A stretch of 64,000 nucleotides of DNA from Aliiglaciecola lipolytica (GCF_018860635.1 NZ_JAHKPT010000010.1:1-64000), one strand, 5' to 3'. Shown: positions 36,438-46,743, counted from the first letter of the stretch. Program-made: numbers and translations. Notes: generated from the sequence alone by a model not told the origin.

Positions 36438-36681
36438 ATATGAGTATTAAGCCTTTTGGGGAATTAATTAAACCAATATCTATTGAACACAATAATTACC
36501 CTTTGGCTATTCATTGTGGACGATAAACTGGCATAATACGTGTTTGAGATCAGCTAAACAAGAAACAAAATAGCATCACTTTGTTAAACTACAATCAAAG
36601 ACTTACTGAGTCTTTGTGGTTTAATTGAAAGAATTTAATAATTGCCATAATGGCGTTGAAACCTAATCAAACGGGGAAACC

Positions 36682-37284
36682 ATGGATCCAATTAGTTTGG
36701 AACAAAAAATGGCTCAATTTCATGAGTTTTTTACCATAAAGCATCAGCTCAGTGTGAATATGACCCCAGTAAATGGCGGATTTCAACTTCCAAGTTTAGA
36801 TGAATTAGTGAGTCAAATGCCCTATGCGTTTAAAATTGCAGCAGAGATGTCAAATATTGACACCCAAGCGCTTAGACCGCTGCGCAACCTCAGCGAACAC
36901 GCGAAAGATTTAACTGACTTTCTAAATCATCAAAACAAAAAATTAGATTTGATGATGTCCTATATTCTGCAGCAACAAGATGATCCGCAACACCGCTATG
37001 TGTCAGTAGAATTTGGTGGCGGAGGTATTATATTAAAACGCAATGCGCCTTTAGCAGAAGGGACTTTAGTTGAACTTAAAATATTTTTAACCGAAGAATC
37101 CGCCGCTGTTTACTGTTATTCAGAAGTAATCAAAGCAGAGCCTGTTGGTGATGATTACCATATTTATCTACTTTTTAGTCGTATCCGCGAAGAAGACCAA
37201 GAATTACTGGTTAGAGCTAGTTTACATATGCAGACATTACAGCTTCGCGCCCGCTCGAAACAACAAAACAATGATTCAAATTAA
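36682..37284 (+). CDS. PilZ-like domain protein
   Basis: The 200-residue cytoplasmic protein has a helical N-terminal half and a PilZ-like beta-barrel at about residues 97-185 (HRYVSVEFGGGGIILKR, then EGTLVELKIFL). PilZ domains bind c-di-GMP through RxxxR and (D/N)xSxxG. Here the second motif reads VEFGGGG and I see no RxxxR before it, so c-di-GMP binding is doubtful. Its stop codon overlaps the mfd start codon by one base (TAATG), so the two are coupled. A GGGGAAA site precedes the ATG. Confidence 0.75.
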   Translation: MDPISLEQKMAQFHEFFTIKHQLSVNMTPVNGGFQLPSLDELVSQMPYAFKIAAEMSNIDTQALRPLRNLSEHAKDLTDFLNHQNKKLDLMMSYILQQQDDPQHRYVSVEFGGGGIILKRNAPLAEGTLVELKIFLTEESAAVYCYSEVIKAEPVGDDYHIYLLFSRIREEDQELLVRASLHMQTLQLRARSKQQNNDSN

Positions 37285-40200
37285 TGATAACAAGTATTTT
37301 TACCCCTGAGTTACCTCAAAAAGCCGGCAATATTATCCAATGGGGCAATATGCATGGCAGTAGTTTATCCCTAGCAATTGCTAACGGAGCGAAACGAAAC
37401 CCCGGTTCTACCCTATTGGTGACAGCAGACACTCCTACGGCTTTAAAACTAGAAAAAGAGCTACATTTTTTTCTTGCCGGTGCTGGCGATGATGAATTAG
37501 ACGTTAAATTACTACCCGATTGGGAAACCTTACCGTACGATAATTTTTCTCCACACCAAGATATTATTTCTCAGCGTTTAGAAACATTGTTTGAACTGAC
37601 TCAAAATAAACGCTGCATTTTTATTGTGCCGGTGAACACCTTATTGCTCAGAATGCCGCCCGTGGATTTTCTCGGGCGTTATCTATTGATATTAAAAACC
37701 GGACAGACCTTAGATATTGACGAGTTTAGACTCAATCTAAATAAATCAGGTTATCAACACGTTAATCAAGTAATGGGGCATGGTGAATTTAGTATTCGCG
37801 GCAGCATTATTGACTTGTTTCCCATGGGCAGCAATGAACCCTTTAGAATAGACATGTTCGATGATGAGGTAGATTCGATTCGTCACTTCGATCCGGACAA
37901 TCAACGCTCTGGCGATAAAGTAGAGGGCATTAATTTATTGCCTGCTAGAGAGTTCCCGACAGATAAAGATGCGTTAAAACGCTTTCGTGAAAATTATTTA
38001 GATACCTTTGAAGCAAATAACAGCAAAGATTCAATCTACTATCAAGTAGGCAAAGGCATTATGCCTGGTGGTATTGAATACTATTTACCGTTATTTTTTG
38101 ATGATACAGCCACGTTATTCGATTACTTGCACCCAAACACCTTAATCATGACTTACGGTGATTTGTCATCTGCTTGCGATTTCTACTGGGCCGACCTTAA
38201 CGAACGCTATGAACAGCACCGTTACAATCCAGCGCGTCCCTTATTACCGCCGCAACAGATATTCCAACGCTACGAAGAGCTTTTTGCAGGTTTCAAACAA
38301 TGGCCACGAATAAATCTTTCAAGACAAAAGTTAGAAGAAAAAGCAGGAAGGATTAATTTAGCCACCGATGATATTGGCGAAATAGCCATTAAGCATCAAA
38401 ATAAAGTGCCCTGGACGAGCATAAAAGAATCCGTTAAAAACTGGCAAGAAAAAGGACAAAAAGTGCTTTTTTGTGCAGAATCTCAAGGGCGAAGAGAAAG
38501 CCTTTTAGATCTTTTACATAAAGCACAAATTCCCGTAAAAGCGTTTGAAAATATTCATGCTTTTTTGGCCAGTCATGAACCTATTGGCATCGCGATAGGT
38601 TTGGCAGAACACAGTTTTCAGTTATTGGAAGCTGACGGCGAACTAGCCTTTATCACCGAAACTCAATTGTTAGGGCATAAAGTTAGTCAACGCCGCTTAC
38701 GTGAAAAACGTCAAGCTACCGATGAAAGTGCGATTATTCGTAACCTTGCTGAATTGACGCAAGGCCAACCTGTGGTTCATTTAGAACACGGTGTAGGACG
38801 CTTCTTAGGCTTACAAACCCTTGATGCTGGCGGATTGACCACAGAATATTTGACCATTCAATACGCTAAAGAAGCCAAACTTTATGTGCCTGTGGCTTCA
38901 TTGCATCTAATCAGTCGCTATAGTGGTGGTGATTTAGACCATGCACCATTGCATAACTTAGGCTCCGATGCGTGGAGTAAAGCACGCAAAAAAGCAGCAG
39001 AAAAAGTACGAGATGTGGCAGCGCAGTTATTGGATGTGTATGCACGAAGGGCCGCTAAACCAGGCTTCGCCTATAAAATTGACTGGCCAGAATACCAATC
39101 TTTTGCTGACAGTTTCCCTTTTGAAGAAACAGATGACCAATTGCAAGCCATTAATGCTGTTATTCAAGATATGGGCAGTCCTAACGCAATGGATCGGCTT
39201 GTTTGTGGTGATGTCGGCTTTGGTAAAACTGAAGTAGCGATGCGAGCCGCTTTTTTAGCTGCGAATCAAGGCAAACAAGTCGCCATTCTTGTGCCCACAA
39301 CCTTGTTAGCGCAACAGCATTTTGAGAATTTTAAAGATCGATTTGCTAACTGTCCTTTCAGAATAGAGGTGCTTTCGCGTTTTGTAACCGGTAAAGACCA
39401 AAAACAAGTGATTGAAGGCATCGGTAATGGCAAAGTAGATATTGTTGTAGGCACTCATAAGTTATTGCAAGATGATTTGAAGTTTAGTGATTTAGGGTTA
39501 GTTATCATCGATGAAGAGCACAGGTTTGGAGTACGTCAGAAAGAGAAATTTAAAGCCTTAAGATCTGACGTGGATATTTTAACTCTCACAGCGACACCAA
39601 TACCCAGAACATTAAATATGGCATTGAGTGGTATGCGCGATTTATCCATTATTGCCACTCCCCCTGCTAAACGTTTGGCTATCAAAACCTTTGTACATCA
39701 GCGTAGTAAAGAATTATTACGAGAAGCAATAATGCGCGAAATTTTGCGCGGTGGTCAGGTCTACTTCCTTCATAACGAAGTGGATACGATTGAAAAAACA
39801 GCAGCTGAAATTGCAGAAATAGTACCAGAAGCTCGTATTGCAATTGGTCATGGCCAGATGCGAGAACGTGAACTTGAGCGAGTAATGAGTGAATTTTATC
39901 ATCAACGCTTCAATGTATTGGTGTGCACCACCATTATTGAAACCGGTATAGATGTGCCATCAGCAAATACGATTATAATGGATAGGGCCGATCATCTAGG
40001 ATTAGCCCAATTGCACCAATTACGTGGACGTGTGGGCCGCTCCCATCACCAAGCCTATGCATATTTGCTTACTCCACCACCTAAACGTATGACAAAGGAC
40101 GCTCAAAAGCGCTTAGACGCCATTGCGAATTTAGAAGATCTGGGGGCTGGATTTGCGTTAGCCACCCACGATCTAGAAATTCGCGGCGCAGGCGAGTTAT

Positions 40201-40775
40201 TAGGCGACGATCAGTCTGGACAAATCGCCACTGTTGGATTCTCGTTATATATGGATATGTTAGAACAAGCGGTAGAAGCGCTGAAGGCTGGCAAAGAACC
40301 ATCCTTAGATGATGCTCTATCAGCTCACACTGAAATAGATTTACGCATCCCCGCATTGTTACCTGAGGATTATATCGGTGACGTAAATACCCGTTTATCC
40401 TTGTACAAAAAGCTGGCAGGATGTACAAATCTAACTGAAATAAAAGAATTTCAAATTGAATTAATTGATCGGTTTGGCTTATTACCTGACGCGGCTAAAA
40501 ATTTAGTCCGAGTCGCAGAATTAAAATTACAAGCTAAATCTGTTGGTATTAACAAAATTGATGCGACAATAAAAGGCGCAGTAATTGAATTTTCAGACTC
40601 CACCAAAATCGAACCTGGATACATTATCCGAATGATCCAAACCAAACCCAATAAGTTTAAATTAGAAGGTCCGGATAAATTGAAAGTGATAATTAACAAT
40701 GATTCGGCCAAAAGCCGAATAGACGTTATCGAAAACCTACTGAATGATTTTAGCCGTCAGGTAAAAGCCGCATGA
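37284..40775 (+). CDS. mfd: Transcription-repair coupling factor
   Basis: Mfd removes RNA polymerase stalled at DNA lesions and recruits UvrA. The 1,163 residues hold, in order, the UvrB-like domains (LLPDWETLPYDNFSPHQDI), the RNA-polymerase interaction domain (PVVHLEHGVGRFLGLQ), and the RecG-like translocase. The translocase has Walker A in DRLVCGDVGFGKTEVAMRAA, the box IIDEEHRFGVRQKEK, TLTATPIPRTLNMAL and LHQLRGRVGRSHHQAYAYLL. The C-terminal regulatory domain follows. It is coupled to the PilZ gene upstream and to csiV downstream through an ATGA overlap. Confidence 0.98.
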   Translation: MITSIFTPELPQKAGNIIQWGNMHGSSLSLAIANGAKRNPGSTLLVTADTPTALKLEKELHFFLAGAGDDELDVKLLPDWETLPYDNFSPHQDIISQRLETLFELTQNKRCIFIVPVNTLLLRMPPVDFLGRYLLILKTGQTLDIDEFRLNLNKSGYQHVNQVMGHGEFSIRGSIIDLFPMGSNEPFRIDMFDDEVDSIRHFDPDNQRSGDKVEGINLLPAREFPTDKDALKRFRENYLDTFEANNSKDSIYYQVGKGIMPGGIEYYLPLFFDDTATLFDYLHPNTLIMTYGDLSSACDFYWADLNERYEQHRYNPARPLLPPQQIFQRYEELFAGFKQWPRINLSRQKLEEKAGRINLATDDIGEIAIKHQNKVPWTSIKESVKNWQEKGQKVLFCAESQGRRESLLDLLHKAQIPVKAFENIHAFLASHEPIGIAIGLAEHSFQLLEADGELAFITETQLLGHKVSQRRLREKRQATDESAIIRNLAELTQGQPVVHLEHGVGRFLGLQTLDAGGLTTEYLTIQYAKEAKLYVPVASLHLISRYSGGDLDHAPLHNLGSDAWSKARKKAAEKVRDVAAQLLDVYARRAAKPGFAYKIDWPEYQSFADSFPFEETDDQLQAINAVIQDMGSPNAMDRLVCGDVGFGKTEVAMRAAFLAANQGKQVAILVPTTLLAQQHFENFKDRFANCPFRIEVLSRFVTGKDQKQVIEGIGNGKVDIVVGTHKLLQDDLKFSDLGLVIIDEEHRFGVRQKEKFKALRSDVDILTLTATPIPRTLNMALSGMRDLSIIATPPAKRLAIKTFVHQRSKELLREAIMREILRGGQVYFLHNEVDTIEKTAAEIAEIVPEARIAIGHGQMRERELERVMSEFYHQRFNVLVCTTIIETGIDVPSANTIIMDRADHLGLAQLHQLRGRVGRSHHQAYAYLLTPPPKRMTKDAQKRLDAIANLEDLGAGFALATHDLEIRGAGELLGDDQSGQIATVGFSLYMDMLEQAVEALKAGKEPSLDDALSAHTEIDLRIPALLPEDYIGDVNTRLSLYKKLAGCTNLTEIKEFQIELIDRFGLLPDAAKNLVRVAELKLQAKSVGINKIDATIKGAVIEFSDSTKIEPGYIIRMIQTKPNKFKLEGPDKLKVIINNDSAKSRIDVIENLLNDFSRQVKAA

Positions 40776-42184
40776 AAGGTAAACTAAATCTGTTCTCTGT
40801 ACAAAAGCGTTTTAATCTAGGCAAATCTTCTGGGCGTCTAGTAATCTTAACTTGGCTTTTTATGTCGATGAGTTTTGTCGCCAATAGCCAAGAAAAAGAA
40901 TGGTGGTTCGACGTTGAAGTCATCATCTATAAACGCAATATAGACCCAGCATCCATTGTTGAAAAATTTCCAGGCAAGTTGCTAAAAGGAACATCTAATC
41001 ACGGGTTTGAAAACTTGTATGACTATTTATATCCTGATTTAGAAGGAATTTTTACTGGTCTTCCCTTATGCTTCTCTGATTCGCAGCAACAGCAAGAAAT
41101 TAGTTCAAAAATCATAATGGATGATAGTTTTGGACAATTCGAAGCATTTGATAAAACTCAGTTCACACTTTCCAGCGACGAGACTGCAAATGATACTGTG
41201 GTTTATGCAAACCAAGAGGTTGCAAACCCAGGGTTAGACGGCTCAAATGCCACTGGCTCTTTAGCTTATTTGGATGTTTGGCAATTAGATTTCCAGTTAG
41301 AGCCGATACATTTACCAGAAAAACTATTGTGTCGATTGCCTGATGAAAAACCGCTTAAACCTTTTATTGAAAAAGTACCTACCCTAATCAGTAATATTGA
41401 AGATCCCAGTTTACGCCATACCCAATTATTGTCTGCGGACAGTTTTCAATTAAATGAGCTGGCAAGAGACATAAACCGACAGAGAGGATTAACCACTTTG
41501 TTGCATATGGGATGGCGGCAACAAACGCTTTTTGGCCAAGATAATGGACTTGCACTTCACCTATTTTCTGGCAAAAATTACGGCAAAGAATATGATCCTT
41601 CAACGGGAAATCGACTTCCGGATGAAAATCTAGACGCATCTTCAATCAATATGCTGACATCATCACTAACAGAGCAAGACAGCAATCTAAGCACTGCTGA
41701 TTTAACCTCCATTGATCTTGCACAAACGAGTCAGCAAGCAGACTTAATTGAACAAATAAAACTAGCGTTAAATAATGAAAATTTTGAATTTAACGAGCCG
41801 ACTATTGACATCCTCGACGAGCCTTCAGTTGAAGATATAAATACTTCAACTAATGTGAACGATATCTGGGAACTAGATGGCACGGTAAAAGTGTTTTTAC
41901 GCTATATTCAGCGTACTCCGTATCTGCATATCGATAGCAATATAGATTTTCGTGCTCCCGTCTTTGATTCTCCTGCTTACCTTAGAGAACAAGCGGCCGC
42001 AAAACAGGTACAAGAATCGTTACCAAAACCGGATCGTTTACAAAGTTATCCGTTTAACCAATTACGTCGTGTGATTAGTAATCAAGTGCACTATTTTGAC
42101 CATCCAATGTTCGGAATGATTATTCAAATAAGACGTTATGATTTACCCGCTTCTTTTGATAAGCAAAAAACTACAGAGCAATAA
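40772..42184 (+). CDS. CsiV family protein
   Basis: The 470-residue exported protein matches the CsiV family, named from a peptidoglycan-binding inhibitor protein of Vibrio. Hydrophobic residues at about 24-39 form a signal or anchor, followed directly by the diagnostic EKEWWFDVEVIIYKRN. The C-terminal part has VKVFLRYIQRTPYLHIDSNIDFR and LRRVISNQVHYFDHPMFGMIIQIRR, also conserved. The middle (about 285-365) is acidic and low in complexity. The start overlaps the mfd stop by 4 bases; csiV beside mfd is a conserved neighbourhood in related bacteria. Confidence 0.88.
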   Translation: MKGKLNLFSVQKRFNLGKSSGRLVILTWLFMSMSFVANSQEKEWWFDVEVIIYKRNIDPASIVEKFPGKLLKGTSNHGFENLYDYLYPDLEGIFTGLPLCFSDSQQQQEISSKIIMDDSFGQFEAFDKTQFTLSSDETANDTVVYANQEVANPGLDGSNATGSLAYLDVWQLDFQLEPIHLPEKLLCRLPDEKPLKPFIEKVPTLISNIEDPSLRHTQLLSADSFQLNELARDINRQRGLTTLLHMGWRQQTLFGQDNGLALHLFSGKNYGKEYDPSTGNRLPDENLDASSINMLTSSLTEQDSNLSTADLTSIDLAQTSQQADLIEQIKLALNNENFEFNEPTIDILDEPSVEDINTSTNVNDIWELDGTVKVFLRYIQRTPYLHIDSNIDFRAPVFDSPAYLREQAAAKQVQESLPKPDRLQSYPFNQLRRVISNQVHYFDHPMFGMIIQIRRYDLPASFDKQKTTEQ

Positions 42185-42186
42185 AC

Positions 42187-42714
42187 TTGAAAATATATAC
42201 TAAAACAGGTGACACCGGTAAAACCCAAATTTATGCAGACAAAGTGGTTCGTTTAGATAAGAGTGATGAGGTATTAGAATGTTACGGCACTTTAGATGAG
42301 CTGAATGCGCATATAGGGATGTTGATAAGCAACACTATGTGCCCTGTCATCACTGCGCAAACTGAGCTGTTAACGGATATTCAGAAAAACCTGTTTCAAA
42401 TCGGTTTCGCTATTTCAGCCAATGCAACTTTAACAGATAAAGATGTGCAGGCAATAGAAACCAATATTGACAGTTTGCAAGCTGAACTCCCCCCTCAAAC
42501 CCACTTTATTTTGCCAGGTGGTCATCCAGTCGCTGCACAAGCTCAAATATGTCGAACGGTGACCAGAAGAGCAGAAAGACGCATGGTTGGGTTACTTTCA
42601 AATTACCCCGTACCTGAAGCGTGCTTGCAATATCTGAATCGCTTATCTGACTATTTATTTGTACTGGCCAGGGCCGTCAACCACCACTATGTAATAGACG
42701 AAATAAAGGTTTAG
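42187..42714 (+). CDS. ATP:cob(I)alamin adenosyltransferase, PduO type
   Basis: This enzyme puts the adenosyl group on cobalt to make adenosylcobalamin. The N-terminal signature KIYTKTGDTGKTQIY and the later AQICRTVTRRAERRM (ATP-binding arginines) and YLNRLSDYLFVLAR are all present in 175 residues. The start is a TTG three bases after the csiV stop; no ATG lies before the signature, so the weak start is likely real and coupled to upstream translation. No other cobalamin gene is nearby. The gene ends 10 bases before the convergent transporter gene. Confidence 0.93.
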   Translation: MKIYTKTGDTGKTQIYADKVVRLDKSDEVLECYGTLDELNAHIGMLISNTMCPVITAQTELLTDIQKNLFQIGFAISANATLTDKDVQAIETNIDSLQAELPPQTHFILPGGHPVAAQAQICRTVTRRAERRMVGLLSNYPVPEACLQYLNRLSDYLFVLARAVNHHYVIDEIKV

Positions 42715-42724
42715 TCAGGTTAAC

Positions 42725-44104
42725 TTAGAAAGTAAAAACAGTTACACCCGTGATGACCAAAGCAGCAATAATATTTAGCATCACTCCTTCTCTGGCCATG
42801 GTTTTAATACTGAACTTTCCGGTACCATAAACAATAGCATTGGGAGCTGTGGCCACCGGAAGCATAAATGCGCAACTTGCACTCATTGCAGCTGGCATCA
42901 TCAATAATGCTGGATCTATGCCTGCAGCTACTCCTGCGGTAGCTAAAATAGGCATCAATAGTGTTGCCGTAGCTGTATTCGAGGTTATCTCGGTTAAAAA
43001 TGTCACAAAAAGACACACCGACAGAACCAACAATGGAACTGGCAATTGTGACAAACCATTCAACCAGCCGCCCATAACCTCACTCAATCCTGATGCGGAA
43101 AATGCTTTAGCAATACAAATCCCGCCAGCAAACAACAGTAACATTCCCCATGGAATATCATTCGCTGTGGGCCAATCCAAAAGCGTTTCTTTTTTACCTT
43201 GTTTATCCAAGTTGCCATTAGGAACTAGGAACATTAATACAACGCCAAAAAGGGCAATACTGCTATCGCCAACATAAGGCATATTAAACCAATCTGTCCA
43301 ATAAGGTCTTAAGACCCAAGCCAGAGCAACAATCGAAAAAACAATTAACACGCGTTTTTCGGCTACCTGCCAGCTTCCTACTTTAGGTAAATGGCAATCA
43401 TCCATGGTCTTAAGGCCTCGAGTTAACCATAATGCCATCAAGGGTATAGCGATTATTACAACAGGCACCCCAGTCTTCATCCATTGAAGGAAATCAATTT
43501 CATGTCCTTGTACTTCTGAATAGACACTCATGAAAATAATATTAGGGGGTGTACCAATCGGCGTGCCTACCCCTCCCAAACTTGCGGAATAGGCAATTCC
43601 CAACAACAAGGCGACAACGATCTTTTGTTGTTTAATATGGGGAACGATGGCTAATACAATGGGTAACAACATTAAGGTTGTGGCCGTGTTTGAAATCCAC
43701 ATACTTAGAATAGCTGCCGTTAGCATAAAACCAAGAACTAAACGTCGCGGACTTTGACTGCCCGTCATCCTCAACATATATAGTGCAAGTCGGCTATGAA
43801 CGTTAGATCGCTCTAACGATTTAGACAACATGAATGCTCCCATCAATAATAAAATGACATGGCTGCCCAGAGCAGATGCAGCGTCTTTATGGGTAATCAC
43901 CCCCGCCATAGGGAAAGCAAAAAAAGGAATAAGTGATGTTGCCGGAATTGGCAGTGCCTCTGATACCCACAAAGTAGCAATGAATAAGGTTATAGATGCA
44001 GTAATGGCAATAATGTGGCTTTGTTGTAATGAAAAATATAAACCCGCATAGACTGCAATAGATACAACAAATGCAGCACCAATAACCGGATAATTAACTT
44101 TCAT
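42725..44104 (-). CDS. DASS family sodium-coupled anion symporter (SLC13)
   Basis: The product is a 459-residue membrane carrier of the divalent anion:sodium symporter family. Signatures are LWVSEALPIPATSLIPFFAFPMAG near the N-terminus, MWISNTATTLMLLP (first SNT motif), and TSNTATATLLMPILATAGVA with MLPVATAPNAIVYGTG (second SNT and family signature). Substrates are typically C4/C6 dicarboxylates or sulfate; the choice cannot be read here. Its start overlaps the end of nagZ by 11 bases on the same strand, so the two are probably co-translated. Confidence 0.9.
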   Translation of the reverse strand: MKVNYPVIGAAFVVSIAVYAGLYFSLQQSHIIAITASITLFIATLWVSEALPIPATSLIPFFAFPMAGVITHKDAASALGSHVILLLMGAFMLSKSLERSNVHSRLALYMLRMTGSQSPRRLVLGFMLTAAILSMWISNTATTLMLLPIVLAIVPHIKQQKIVVALLLGIAYSASLGGVGTPIGTPPNIIFMSVYSEVQGHEIDFLQWMKTGVPVVIIAIPLMALWLTRGLKTMDDCHLPKVGSWQVAEKRVLIVFSIVALAWVLRPYWTDWFNMPYVGDSSIALFGVVLMFLVPNGNLDKQGKKETLLDWPTANDIPWGMLLLFAGGICIAKAFSASGLSEVMGGWLNGLSQLPVPLLVLSVCLFVTFLTEITSNTATATLLMPILATAGVAAGIDPALLMMPAAMSASCAFMLPVATAPNAIVYGTGKFSIKTMAREGVMLNIIAALVITGVTVFTF

Positions 44105-45107
44105 TAAATTGACCTAAGGTTTTTAATGCCATTTGGTATTTCGCCGTTTTTTGTAACTCAGAAAAACCTGGAAAAGGCCCCTTGCGCATACTTTTCACTC
44201 GCCCTGTTGATTGGTAATCACTGGGTAAACCATCGATGACTTGGGCTGCGTCATTGGGACTGTTACACACCAATGTCATATCACAGCCTGCATTTAAACC
44301 GGCTTGCGCACGCTCTACGATTGAGCCCAATTGCACCGCACCTTGCATCGATAAATCATCAGTGAACACTACGCCGTTAAAGCCAAGTTGTTGACGTAAA
44401 ATTTGCCCAACCCAAATAGGAGAAAAGCCAGCAGGTAAAGCATCTACCGCAGGATAGATAACGTGGGCTGGCATCACCGCATCTAGCAAACCTTGTTGAT
44501 GTAACTTATCAAAAACAGTCATATCAAGCTGAAATATCTGTTCTTTACTGCGTTTATCTACCGGCATTGCAATATGTGAATCTTCCTTAACATTGCCATG
44601 GCCTGGAAAATGTTTTCCAGTGCACTTCATACCAGCACTGTGCATGCCATGAATAAAGGCGCTGGCAAGTGAGACAATATGTGTTGGATCTTGATGAAAA
44701 CTGCGATTTCCGATGACATCAGATACGCCATGAATATCTAAAACTGGTGCAAAACTAATATCGATATCAAATGCAAGTAACTCAGCAGCCATTAGCCAAC
44801 CAAAGGTATTTGCTTGTGTCAGCATCAACTCAGAGATCTTGGCGTCAGCCGCACAAAAGCTACCCATTGCCGGTATCGCACTGAAACCTTCACGAAAGCG
44901 TTGTACCCTGCCCCCTTCATGATCAACAGCAATTAACAGGTCGTTACGCGCATTTTTTCGTAGCTCACTAACCAACTCTTTAAGTTGTTTCTGATCATGG
45001 TAATTTCGTGAAAATAGTATGATTCCGCCTACCAGCGGATGATCTAAGATGTCTTTTTCTTCGGGTGATATTTCATACCCACTGACATCCAGCATTATTG
45101 GTCCCAT
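44094..45107 (-). CDS. nagZ: Beta-N-acetylhexosaminidase
   Basis: NagZ removes GlcNAc from GlcNAc-anhydromuropeptides in cytoplasmic peptidoglycan recycling. The 337-residue GH3 enzyme begins MGPIMLDVSGYEISPEEK as in E. coli. It contains AVDHEGGRVQRFREGF, the catalytic loop KHFPGHGNVKEDSHIAMP (His general acid/base) and GVVFTDDLSMQGA (Asp nucleophile). No other muropeptide-recycling gene (ampD, anmK) is nearby. The downstream DASS transporter overlaps its end. Confidence 0.96.
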   Translation of the reverse strand: MGPIMLDVSGYEISPEEKDILDHPLVGGIILFSRNYHDQKQLKELVSELRKNARNDLLIAVDHEGGRVQRFREGFSAIPAMGSFCAADAKISELMLTQANTFGWLMAAELLAFDIDISFAPVLDIHGVSDVIGNRSFHQDPTHIVSLASAFIHGMHSAGMKCTGKHFPGHGNVKEDSHIAMPVDKRSKEQIFQLDMTVFDKLHQQGLLDAVMPAHVIYPAVDALPAGFSPIWVGQILRQQLGFNGVVFTDDLSMQGAVQLGSIVERAQAGLNAGCDMTLVCNSPNDAAQVIDGLPSDYQSTGRVKSMRKGPFPGFSELQKTAKYQMALKTLGQFNES

Positions 45108-45215
45108 TGGGCTCTCATTAATAATTCAATTGGATGAACAAAACTATATAAGAATGAATGACATAACTAAAGTGAAAATCACTTTTCTTGTGTTATGCCG
45201 CTATTTTGAGTTTTG

Positions 45216-45225
45216 CATACGTATG
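45216..45225. promoter_or_regulatory. Possible operator palindrome before the sugar-type MFS gene
   Basis: CATACGTATG is a perfect 10-base palindrome with a central CG, about 80 bases before the MFS start codon. LacI-family operators often have this form, and SLC45-like sugar carriers in marine gammaproteobacteria are often under LacI-family control. No regulator gene is in the window, so the match is only suggestive. Confidence 0.3.
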
Positions 45226-45306
45226 TTTCTATCAAAAGCAAACGCTTAGGTTACAATAATGTTAACAGCAGAGTTTTATCTCAAATAATAAAAATAAGAG
45301 AATAGT

Positions 45307-46743
45307 ATGCTAGCGGTACAAAAAAATCTTAGTAATGGTTTTTACACCCTCCTTAGTTTACCAGCAAGTGCTATGGGGTTTGCACTATCAGTGCAAATAG
45401 CCGCGTTAAGTTGGATATTAACAACCCAGTATGGTTTAGATTTACACGATGTTGGATTTGTCTGGGCAGCAGGGCCAATTGCAGGGATCCTAGGGCAAGT
45501 AGTCGTTGGCGCAATTAGCGATAACATATGGTTCTGGGGAGGCCGAAGACGGCCATTTATCATCATTGGTGGTGTACTTGCCTCTTTAAGTTTATTAGCT
45601 TTACCCAATATCGGTATTATTTCTGCTGCACTCAATATTGAAGCCATTTTAGGTATTGCCGTTCTTATAGCGTTGACACTAGATTTATCAATCAACATAA
45701 GCTTCAACCCTACTCGCTCCATAATCGCGGACGTAACTCCTAAAGGACATGAGCGCACTAAAGGCTATACATGGATGCAAACCGTATCCGGTTCATTCGG
45801 TGTTTTGGCCTATGTGATAGGTACATTTTGGAATAATTACGCGCTAATTTATGTGGGCGTTGGCTTAGTATTAGTGATGTCTATTTTGCCACCGCTGTTT
45901 GTTACCGAATCCCGTTCTTTACAGCAAACGGAATCTGCCACTCCTCACCCCAAATTAGGTTTTTGGAATGGCTGTAAAGTGATTGAGCCGCTATGGGGGT
46001 TTATTCTTTACTCGGTGTACGCGTTTACAGTAAAAATCGCTAATATAGATATTCATCACTATTGGATAGAAGCAATCTGCTTAGTGATAACCTTGGCATT
46101 AATTTTAAAAACCCTCATCAGTAAAGAAGTCCAGAATCCCGATGGCACCAGTGAACAGGGATTTAAAAAAGTGTTGGCCGCTCATGCGTTCACATGGCTG
46201 GGGGTACAGTCGATGTTTATCTATATTATTGGCTTTATTAAACAGAACCTACCGGAATTAACAGATAACCAAACAGGTCAGGTTATCAGCGCAGGCTTTC
46301 TTATTTTAAGTGTGGTTTCAGCAATTTTACCGGCGTTATTGTTAGAGCCATTGGCTAAAAAATTAGGCCGAGTGAAAATACATACTTACTGCATTGCATC
46401 GATGTCTTTAGCATATTTTGTGCTGTCTCAAGTTGGCGAAAGCAAATTAAGTATTTATATAATGATGGCGTTTTTAGGGATCGGATGGGCCGCAACTATC
46501 AGCCTGCCTTTCGCAATAATGTCGCAAAAAGTACATGCTGCAAAGATGGGCTTGTTCATGGGTTTATTTAATCTATCCGTGGTTCTCCCTCAATTAGTTT
46601 CCAGTTTAGGAATAGGAAAATATATAAATCAAGTGGACAACAAAGACTCACTATTTGTGATTTGCGGTGTTTGTCTTCTAATTTCCGCTTTAGCTTGGCT
46701 ATTTATTAAGGACGATTTACCCCAAGATTTAAAGATAAAGTAA
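45307..46743 (+). CDS. MFS transporter, SLC45/sugar-cation symporter type
   Basis: This twelve-span carrier has 478 residues. SVQIAALSWILTTQYGLDLHDVGFVWAAGPIAG in helices 1-2 and SDNIWFWGGRRRPFIIIGG in the helix 2-3 loop (the GRRRP motif) place it with sucrose/maltose-type H+ symporters of the GPH/SLC45 group. NISFNPTRSIIADVTP in helix 5 also fits. Likely substrate is an oligosaccharide such as maltose or sucrose, but no glycosidase or regulator gene is adjacent. It is divergent from nagZ. Confidence 0.8.
   Translation: MLAVQKNLSNGFYTLLSLPASAMGFALSVQIAALSWILTTQYGLDLHDVGFVWAAGPIAGILGQVVVGAISDNIWFWGGRRRPFIIIGGVLASLSLLALPNIGIISAALNIEAILGIAVLIALTLDLSINISFNPTRSIIADVTPKGHERTKGYTWMQTVSGSFGVLAYVIGTFWNNYALIYVGVGLVLVMSILPPLFVTESRSLQQTESATPHPKLGFWNGCKVIEPLWGFILYSVYAFTVKIANIDIHHYWIEAICLVITLALILKTLISKEVQNPDGTSEQGFKKVLAAHAFTWLGVQSMFIYIIGFIKQNLPELTDNQTGQVISAGFLILSVVSAILPALLLEPLAKKLGRVKIHTYCIASMSLAYFVLSQVGESKLSIYIMMAFLGIGWAATISLPFAIMSQKVHAAKMGLFMGLFNLSVVLPQLVSSLGIGKYINQVDNKDSLFVICGVCLLISALAWLFIKDDLPQDLKIK

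Noticed and set aside
38968-39237. Plus-strand frame of 89 codons inside mfd
   Set aside because: It is a frame shadow of the intact mfd gene, with no start signal.
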